NCBI RefSeq assembly: GCF_000002075.1
Contig: NW_004797276.1
Location: 1,861,866-1,925,865 of the forward strand
DNA length: 64,000 nucleotides
Source of the DNA: Aplysia californica
Taxonomy: Eukaryota > Mollusca > Gastropoda > Aplysiida > Aplysiidae
Direction of reading: 5' to 3'
Positions 57,031 through 64,000 of the stretch are shown piece by piece. Position 1 is the first letter of the stretch. Every line of letters begins with the position of its first letter. Below the pieces are notes generated by a model. It saw nothing but the letters and a program-made list of their open reading frames with translations. It was not told where the DNA came from and did not search any database. Made by a program: the position numbers and the translations under genes.

Positions 57031-57745
57031 ATTCCTTGAGGAGGGGTAAATACAATGTATTAATATTATATTTCCCTAAGCTCCGATGGCAAAAATGCAT
57101 GGAACTTCACAAGGATTACATTGAGAAGTAGATAATAGAGTAATTGCTCTAAGCTGGAATTTCATTGTAACTCAATAAGAATTTTCTAAGATATAGCCAT
57201 TTTCACATAAACTTTGGGGACAACCCTCCACATAGGCCTACAAATAAATGTAGGCTTAATACATTCAACAGTTCAACATGTCGAAGATTCTCTCTTAATG
57301 GCGCTGGCGGAGGCCGAAATAGTCAACTTAGGAGCCTGTTCCAATTTGACTTTAAATAGACTTATTTTCCCTGGACATTTCTAATTTCCTTCCAGATTTA
57401 ATTTTTAAAACTGAGCGTACATTATATCAATACTAACGGTTATGTTCTAGGAGCACACTTTTTTAAAGTAATAGAAATAAATAAAATAGATTACTTTCCC
57501 AGATCTAAGAAAACAGAGGTTGCCATATATATGAAGTACTTTTACCCTTTATGTTCTTATTTTCTGCCGACCTGCCCTAAATTTTCACCACATGATCTCT
57601 GGACTATGCAGATAATGAAAGTGGAAAGAACCCAAGGATCAATTCCTCAATTCTTTTTTAAAAAGCAAAAAAAACAACAAAAAACGTAGCGCCAAGTGTT
57701 ATCCATCACAAACTACTGTAACGTATGTGTGTGCCTGGGTGCGTG

Positions 57746-57800
<55 letters not shown>

Positions 57801-57828
57801 ACGTGGAAAGTGTTTGTCTGAGGCTGTA
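56217..57828. other. Intergenic, with SINE-like head and (CT)n tracts
   Basis: ggtcccaggttcgaaccgaa at 56709 is a B-box-like segment of a further tRNA-derived repeat. (CT)n runs lie at 56981-57028 and 57750-57798. No gene recognised. Confidence 0.45.
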
Positions 57829-59077
57829 CCGTGGCCCTGTCCAAGAGACAAGGGAGGAAAGAATAGGACCACTGTATCCGTACCGCGCCAAAGGTCGGTA
57901 GGGCAAAGGGTTAGCAGCCCTTTTCAGTAAAACAAAAAGCAGCTACAAAAACATCAACAGCAAAAACAACACGAGCGCCAGTTCTGGAAGATGGAAGACT
58001 TTCATCCCCGAGGAGAGGAGAGAATAGGGAGTGTAGAATGACGCAGGGTGGTGAAAGCCGAAATGAAACCACCAAGCCGAAAAACCTCATGTCGACCAGA
58101 AGAACCACCAGACTTGGCACCTGGAATGTTCGTACAATATACGAGGCAGGAAGGCACTGCTGGTTGCAAGAGAGATGGAGGCCTACCAACTGGACATATT
58201 GGGTATCTGTGAGACGAGATGGACGAATGCAGGGGAGTGCCAACTTGCTTCAGGGGAAACAATTCTCTACTCTGGACATTTGGAAGCAAACTCGCCACAT
58301 ACCGAAGGAGTGGGTATTCTGTTATCATCACACGCCAAGTGAGCTTTGATAGAATAGAAAGCAGAGGGTCCGCGACTAACATCAGCCGAATTCCGTTCAC
58401 AGAAGAAAGACATCAACCTTCATGTTATCCATGGATATGCCCCCACCAAGGATAAGGAACAGGATGGGAAAGAGACCTTCTACAAAATGCTACAAAACAC
58501 TAGTGATCGGGTTAGCAGGAAGGACATCTTGATTGTAATGGGAGACTTCAACGCTAAGAACACTAGGCGAGGATAGCAGCGTGAAAGAGACATGGGAAAC
58601 AATAAAAGAAGGCGGGACCACTGTGTGTCAAGCGGTACTGGGGAAACGGAAACGTGAGCACAAGCCTTGGATATCTGCCACCACTCTGTGAAAGAGGACA
58701 GGAAGAAAAAAGATCAGGTAGACAGGAGCAAGACAAGAGTAGCCAAAGCAAAGGCCCAAGAAGAATACATCAAAGCAATGAAGGATGTAAAAGTCAACAT
58801 ACGGAAAGATAAAATAAACCATGTAGATGACCTAGCGCGCGAGGCAGAGGAAACAGCAGCGGCAGGAAATGCATGTATGAGAGGACTGTATGAAACCACC
58901 AAGAAACTTGCAGGCAGATACAAGAACGCAGATGTGCCGGTGGAGGATAAAGAGGGAAAGCTTCTCACAAATCCAGACTAACAGAAAGAACGGTGGAAAG
59001 AGCATTTCAAAGAGCTACTGAACAGACCAAGGCCAGAAAAACAGTTTGGCATTCCACCATCAGAGATTGATCTGGAG

Positions 59078-60112
59078 GTGAGTGAAAAAAAGCCCAGTTT
59101 AGAGGAGATCAAAGAGGTGATAAGACACCAGAAAGCAGACAAGGCGGCCGGCCAAGATGGAATTGCCACAGAAGTTCTCAAGGCGGATATCGACACTGCG
59201 GCAGGGATTCTTCATGGAATTATTGGCAAGATATGGGACAGCGAAGAATTTCCACAGGATTGGAGAGAGGGATTACTTGTGAAACTACCCAAGAAAGGAG
59301 ACCTGTATGAGTGTAAAAACTATAGAGGCATCATGCTCCTGTCCATTCCGGGGAAGATTTTAAGTCGTACAAAACTTGAAAGACTGAAGGAAGCCGTGGA
59401 TGTAAAACTAAGAGAGGAGCAGGCAGGATTTCGTAAAAAGAGATCATGCACAGATCAGATTGCAACTTTGAGGATAATAGTGGAGCAGTCCACAGAGTGG
59501 AACTCTTCCCTGTACGTTAAATTTGTTGACTACGAGAACGCTTTTGACAGCCTAGATAGGGACTCAATGTGGAAGCTCATGCGCCACTACACTAAGATGC
59601 ATGAGGGAATGAGCTGCAGTGTCTTATTGGGAGGGCTGCGGACAGACTCGTTTGAAGTGAAAACAGGAGTGAGACAGGGATGCCTGCTATCGCCTTTTCT
59701 CTTTTTATTAGCTGTGGATTGGATAATGAGACAGACAACATCGGTACAACACGGTGGCATACAGTGGACCCTTTTCATTCAGTTGGAAGACTTGGACTTT
59801 GCCGACGACTTGACACTTCTTTCTCACAGTCGAGCCCAGATGCAACAGAAGACAGATCTCCCCAGGACCTTCTCCCGTAGTGTTGGACTCCATATTCACA
59901 CGGTTAAAACGAATGTTCTTCAAATGGATGCAGCCGACCTTCCTATCATACTGCAAGGGGCACCATTGGCGGGTGTTGAATCCTTCACCTACCTGGGAAG
60001 TGTCAACAACAAGGCAGGGGGAACAGACGAAGACATCAAGGTCAGAATCCAAAAGGCAAGAGCAGCATTCATCACCCTCAGGAATATATGGATGTCTAAG
60101 GAACTGGGATAG
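59078..60112 (+). pseudogene. LINE 1 reverse-transcriptase open frame (344 residues)
   Basis: Longest open piece of the LINE. It holds RT fingers, palm and thumb with both FVDYENAFDSLDR (first catalytic Asp) and FADDL (Asp-Asp pair) intact. It lacks an endonuclease in frame and stops before the C-terminal region that continues at 60113, so the open frame is not a whole protein. Confidence 0.85.
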
Positions 60113-60579
60113 AACACCAAGCTGAGGATCTTCAAAACAAACGTGAAGACTGTTCTACTGTATGGTTCAGAGATATTGATGCTCACAGCATCAGCAGCAA
60201 GGAAACTGCAGAGCTTCATAAACGAATGCCTAAGAAGGATAGAGAAGCTAGTGGGGATCAAGTGGTACGATCGAGTCACAAATGCTCAACTGTGGGAAAG
60301 AACAAGTGAAAGGCCAGTAAAGGAAGACATACAGGTGAAGAAATGGAAATGGATTGGACACACCCCGAGACCTCCGACAAGCATCATCAGACAGGCTTTG
60401 ACGTGGAATCCACAAGGAAAACGTAAGAAATGAAGACCAAAAATGACATGGAGGCGAGCGGTACAAGCGGAAATGGGAAAGGCGGCGACATCATGGAAAC
60501 AGCTAGAAAAGGATGCATGGGACAGGCTTCGCTGGAGAGATGTTATTGATGGCCTATACTCCACTGGGAGTTTAAAAAG

Positions 60580-60581
<2 letters not shown>

Positions 60582-60632
<51 letters not shown>

Positions 60633-60645
60633 CAGAGAGAGAGAC

Positions 60646-60697
<52 letters not shown>

Positions 60698-60712
60698 AGA
60701 GAGAGAGAGAGT
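60582..60712. repeat. (GA)n microsatellite, LINE tail
   Basis: GA run with acagacac and acaggg interruptions, directly after the LINE C-terminal region. The same position in the 15230 copy carries a short GA run, so it grew from the element's own tail. Confidence 0.9.
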
Positions 60713-60889
60713 ACCCTGGAGCAGGGTGAGAAAGGCAATGATGATGATGAACAAAAATAATAAATTGTACAAGATCATTATATACCAAAACAAGCTAGCT
60801 ACTGTGTTCTATTTGAAAGAGAACTATCTACGGTACACCTTTTGAAGTAAACACTGGTGTTAGGTACTTTTAAAAATTGTGATCGATTT

Positions 60890-61250
60890 TGTAAGGAGAC
60901 AGAGCAGACATTGAAACAGGCATTGGATGGGAAAATGGCACGTATTTAGGAGATTTAGATTTTGCGGATGACATCTGCCTATTAAACACCACAGTACATG
61001 AAATACAATCAGTTTAAATTTAAACAAACGAACCAGCAAAAGCTTTTGAAAAGGTTGGCCTTATAATAAATGTATCTAACATAAGTACTACGACTATCAT
61101 CAGAAACTATGTCCAACACTATTTGTGGAGAACCCCTCGCAGAAATTAATAAATGCAATTGCCATAGAAGCATTATATCCAAAACTGCAGACTGCCTTGA
61201 CGACGTCCACCAAAGACTTAAAAATGCCTTTTGGTGAAATTAAAAACTAT
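60890..61250 (+). mobile_element. Second LINE fragment, RT palm
   Basis: Frames read IETGIGWENGTYLGDLDFAD and DICLLNTT, with the FADD catalytic motif at about 60958-60980, then degraded sequence. It is a different family from LINE 1. Too decayed for limits or clade. Confidence 0.7.
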
Positions 61251-61374
61251 ATTTTATATTATAGTCCAAGATCACTTCATTGAAGACGAAATTAGAAATA
61301 TATAATAGCAATATTTTGGCCGTATTGACGTACTCTAAGGTATCAAACTAAAAAAAAAAGATGACAGAACTTTG

Positions 61375-61501
61375 CTAGAGAGCAGGAAAGGAGGTGAAAG
61401 TAGACAATTTTAGAGAAGAAAATTTTTCAGTTGCTTCCTGGATTCAAACCGAGACCTTTGAATGAGAGGCAACACCTTAACCTCTAGGCCACGAGAGCCA
61501 C
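61375..61501 (-). mobile_element. SINE 1 head fragment
   Basis: ttcctggattcaaaccgaga, tttgaatgagaggcaacacc and ttaacctctaggccacgaga are the reverse complement of the SINE 1 head and adjoining body. Confidence 0.75.
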
Positions 61502-62084
61502 TGATCCACTGGAGTGGTCACAGTGGTGTGGGGCTGGTTCATTATCTTGCAATTTATGTAGCCCCACCTCTGTAAATCTGAACTTGAACAATGTCAACAT
61601 GACTTAATTTGGTCACTGTATTAGAAGAGCCTTACTTGAAATGGTGTAGTGATGGAAATTGTATTACTTGAGCGTGTAATTCCAATGCAGGACAAATGAA
61701 GTTGACTGCAAATAAATGTTTCTCTATAAACAAAGTGACACTAAGGCAGTGAAAAATTAGGTCCTCACCATCGCAATGATATCGAAATAATAAAACCAAC
61801 AAAAAGGCCAAAGGTGCAGTCGTGTGTTTAATAAGAATCTTTTTGAAACAGTGGAGTGGCTTTCAGTCATCGTTAGCAAACACTCATTGTACTGTTTGTA
61901 TTGACTGCTTCAAGAGCTCTAGTAGACACAGCCAGCACAGATAGACGTTGGTCATTGCATTGCAAGGTCTCACTCTATAACGAACGGGTGAGAAAGAACA
62001 GGTATGTATTGTGTAAGGTATGGAGTGTATTTTGTTCTGTGGAACTTACGAACTTGCCCTACATGGTCATGAAAAAGGCGATTT
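61502..62084. other. Intergenic, nothing recognised
   Basis: No coding exon or repeat with defined ends. Confidence 0.4.
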
Positions 62085-63050
62085 CTCGGGGAACAGAGGT
62101 ATCTTTCTTGATTTACTTTTTACTGCACAGAGACGCTAACACTGACAGGATACTGTTTGATCATCTGCAAAGCTCTACAGTTGCAAAATATACTTCCAAA
62201 ATTATAATACAAACGAACTGTTTGACTGTATTTTCAAATATACCATGAAGAACTGAATTAAGACATACACTCTGCCAACTTTTCTTTCTATTCAGGCTAA
62301 TGAAGCAACTGATGCTGGTCATTTGTCACAGTTTGTGATCAATTTGAGGCATATTAAGGATGGAAAACCGGTAGAGCAGTTTCTAATGTTATTCAAATCC
62401 AAAGACAGAACTTGTCAGAGTTTGTTTCAACCCTAAAAGATGCTTTAGAACCATTCAGTGTCGAGAAGAAGCCTATCGCCAAACCTGTAATGGGGCAGCT
62501 GTAATGAGCGGGAGAGTTTCTGGTTTACAGAATCAGATGCGCCAATTTTCCCTAACGCTGTCTTTGTTCATTGCTATGCTTATCAGCTGAATCTTGTGTT
62601 AAAGCCCACTTGTTCTGGCATATATCAGACTCCTGGATATTTTTCGCCAACGCTGCACGCTTTTTAACATTTTTTGCCCACTCTACAAAACGCATTGACA
62701 TTCTCATTCTCAGTTGCCTTTGTCACCGTAATATTCCATGGCCATCTGAAACAAGGTGGAATTTTAGTGTCGACTTAATTAGATTATTAGCATAGTCTTC
62801 ACTTGGAAAGGAGAGATCCAGTTCTGTCTTCAAGAAATTCAGTCTGAGCACTGGGATGATAATACCACCTTCAAAGCGTGTGGTCCCTTGAATGTACCAA
62901 AAAACGATACATTTCTATTCTTTTTGCACTTTTTTTTTACAGTGTTCACGCATGCATAGGATGCTCCAATACAGAAGTATAACACCCATAGTAGCCCAAC
63001 AAGCTCTAGACACATTTAAAGCAGCCATTGAGGAAATTGAAATAGTGTAA
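62085..63050 (+). pseudogene. hAT-type transposase fossil
   Basis: Pieces in order: VSFLIYFLLHRDANTDRILF and AKYTSKIIIQT (62095-62215), NEATDAGHLSQFVINLRHIK then DGKPVEQFL (62297-62385), FPNAVFVHCYAYQLNLVL (about 62550-62600), and ALDTFKAAIEEIEIV near 63010. These are the DUF4371/hAT blocks (family: DEATDxxxxEQ.., NVVGVHCxAHxLNLV). Several stops and frame changes separate them, and no TIRs were found. It could be part of a domesticated or free hAT gene that has died. Confidence 0.8.
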
Positions 63051-63217
63051 GTATTCCACCAACAAGTTAGATCAAATACCCCAACTAGCCTACTTACTAT
63101 CTCACCATTGTGATAAGTCTCGGCGGTCGAGTGCTTGCTATCTTCATTTTTGACCTTCTATGTACCACAGCTTGCTGCACACTTCCCAGTTTGAATGTTG
63201 TAAACCTTGAAGAGTTG

Positions 63218-63218
<1 letters not shown>

Positions 63219-63280
<62 letters not shown>
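63219..63280. repeat. (AT)n microsatellite
   Basis: About 60 bases of alternating TA. Confidence 0.97.
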
Positions 63281-63284
<4 letters not shown>

Positions 63285-63568
63285 TATAAGTCTCGACCGA
63301 AAACGTTGATGGGATTTGATGCGATCAGTATCAGGCCAGGAGACTGCAGTGTCACTGGCTAACAACAGACCTGGCAGTGATCCTCCATGTAAGTTCTGAT
63401 GTAGTAATGTGAACGATTGTTCTAGTGTTGCAGCTTTATCATATTTATTGTCTGTTATTTTATCGGGATACTCTAGCGCATGCTAATTTTAATGCCAATT
63501 ATATGAGGGGTTCTTATTTCAAGATCTCTGAACTCGACTTTGACAATAAGAATTTAAATGCATTGATT

Positions 63569-63569
<1 letters not shown>

Positions 63570-63614
<45 letters not shown>
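63570..63614. repeat. (AT)n microsatellite
   Basis: About 45 bases of alternating TA. Confidence 0.97.
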
Positions 63615-63618
<4 letters not shown>

Positions 63619-63789
63619 TGTACTTGTATTTAGATTTCTGTTCTGGAGTCAAAACAGTCGCTCATGATCTCATCTATTCAGCTGTATTTTTGTCAGCATT
63701 TTGCAAAAACTAAGTAAGCATGATTTGGCCACTCGAGACTAGTCTTATCAATGTGCTTCTTGATTACATCACAAGTGAATAATTTATTA

Positions 63790-64000
63790 CCTGTAATATC
63801 ATCTTAAATCTTGTTCATTTATCTTGCTTTTGGTGAAAAAAAAATACATTATCATTATCTTGAATAGAAGTTGAGATATACGGGAGGTGGTTTGCCTGGT
63901 TTTAGAGGTAGAATTAGCGAGAAAATGTCCACAAAGTCAGTGACTTCCAAAGCGGTTTTCTTGGAAACTACGTAACTTTAAACCTAAAGATGATGTTCAG
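63790..64000 (+). mobile_element. MITE family A, copy 7 (left-truncated, runs off the window)
   Basis: tcttgaatagaagttgagat, ctggttttagaggtagaatt and gcgagaaaatgtccac match the interior of copies 2, 5 and 6. The left terminus is missing and the right lies beyond 64000. Confidence 0.75.

Larger units (their letters stand above)
57829..60712 (+). mobile_element. APE-type LINE, nearly full length but broken (LINE 1; RTE-like)
   Basis: A non-LTR retrotransposon of about 2.9 kb. Endonuclease start [20 protein letters not shown] (58095 on) with VMGDFNA at 58538-58555. The end of the endonuclease domain is deleted near 58570. Linker TRVAKAKAQEEYIKAM follows. Reverse transcriptase 59078-60112 has KLPKKGDLYECKNYRGIMLL, QAGFRKKRSCTDQIATLR, GVRQGCLLSPFLFLLAVDW and the catalytic LDFADDL (FADD at 59798-59809). 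C-terminal tail [12 protein letters not shown] and [14 protein letters not shown] to 60560, then a (GA)n tail. Stops at 58979, 60110 and 60431 and several frame changes make it inactive. It resembles Schistosoma SR2-type endonuclease/RT elements, which is my basis for RTE-like. Confidence 0.9.

Overview
The window is AT-rich eukaryotic (metazoan) DNA with widely spaced, GT-AG-spliced genes and a very high load of transposons and microsatellites. Repeated AGATCT-type motifs, TAGGCCTA octamers, tRNA-headed SINEs and the families of non-LTR retrotransposon present suggest a marine invertebrate, most likely a mollusc (perhaps a gastropod). That is an inference from repeat style, not a proven placement.

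Region by region. 1-5.5 kb has no recognisable coding exon. It holds AGATCT-rich repeats, several strong inverted repeats, a possible housekeeping promoter cluster (YY1-like, CRE and CCAAT/ATTGG motifs at 2.9 kb) and a MITE containing a second element. 5.5-37.8 kb is the plus-strand gene for SMC5, the ATPase/coiled-coil subunit of the SMC5/6 DNA-repair complex. I resolve 24 coding exons that join in one frame for about 1,031 residues, from just before the Walker A motif to the stop codon. The exon for the extreme N-terminus was not found. The introns are crowded with elements: a repeated ~450 bp MITE family, pogo/Tigger-like and mariner remnants, a TTAA-flanked element with a second element inside it, long tRNA-derived SINEs, and pieces of three non-LTR retrotransposon families. 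37.8-47.5 kb holds the SMC5 3' UTR and then a repeat-rich intergenic stretch with one decayed copy of a transporter exon. 47.5-53.5 kb is a second plus-strand gene, a 521-residue major facilitator transporter of the MFSD4/NaGLT1 type in four coding exons. Its 3' UTR begins almost at once with a pogo-like transposon. 53.5-64 kb is gene-poor: SINE pieces, a nearly full-length but broken APE-type LINE (57.8-60.7 kb), a second RT fragment, a hAT transposase fossil and microsatellites.

The two genes look unrelated in function and simply lie in the same orientation. The most interesting structure is in the repeats. A truncated RNase-H-type LINE at 35 kb ends in the same hairpin-forming tail as several tRNA-headed SINEs in the window, which points to a SINE/LINE partnership. 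There are also several clean nested insertions and transposons lying within tens of bases of splice sites or of a stop codon. I saw no LTR retroelement, CRISPR array, rRNA or convincing functional tRNA, and no clearly new multi-gene system.
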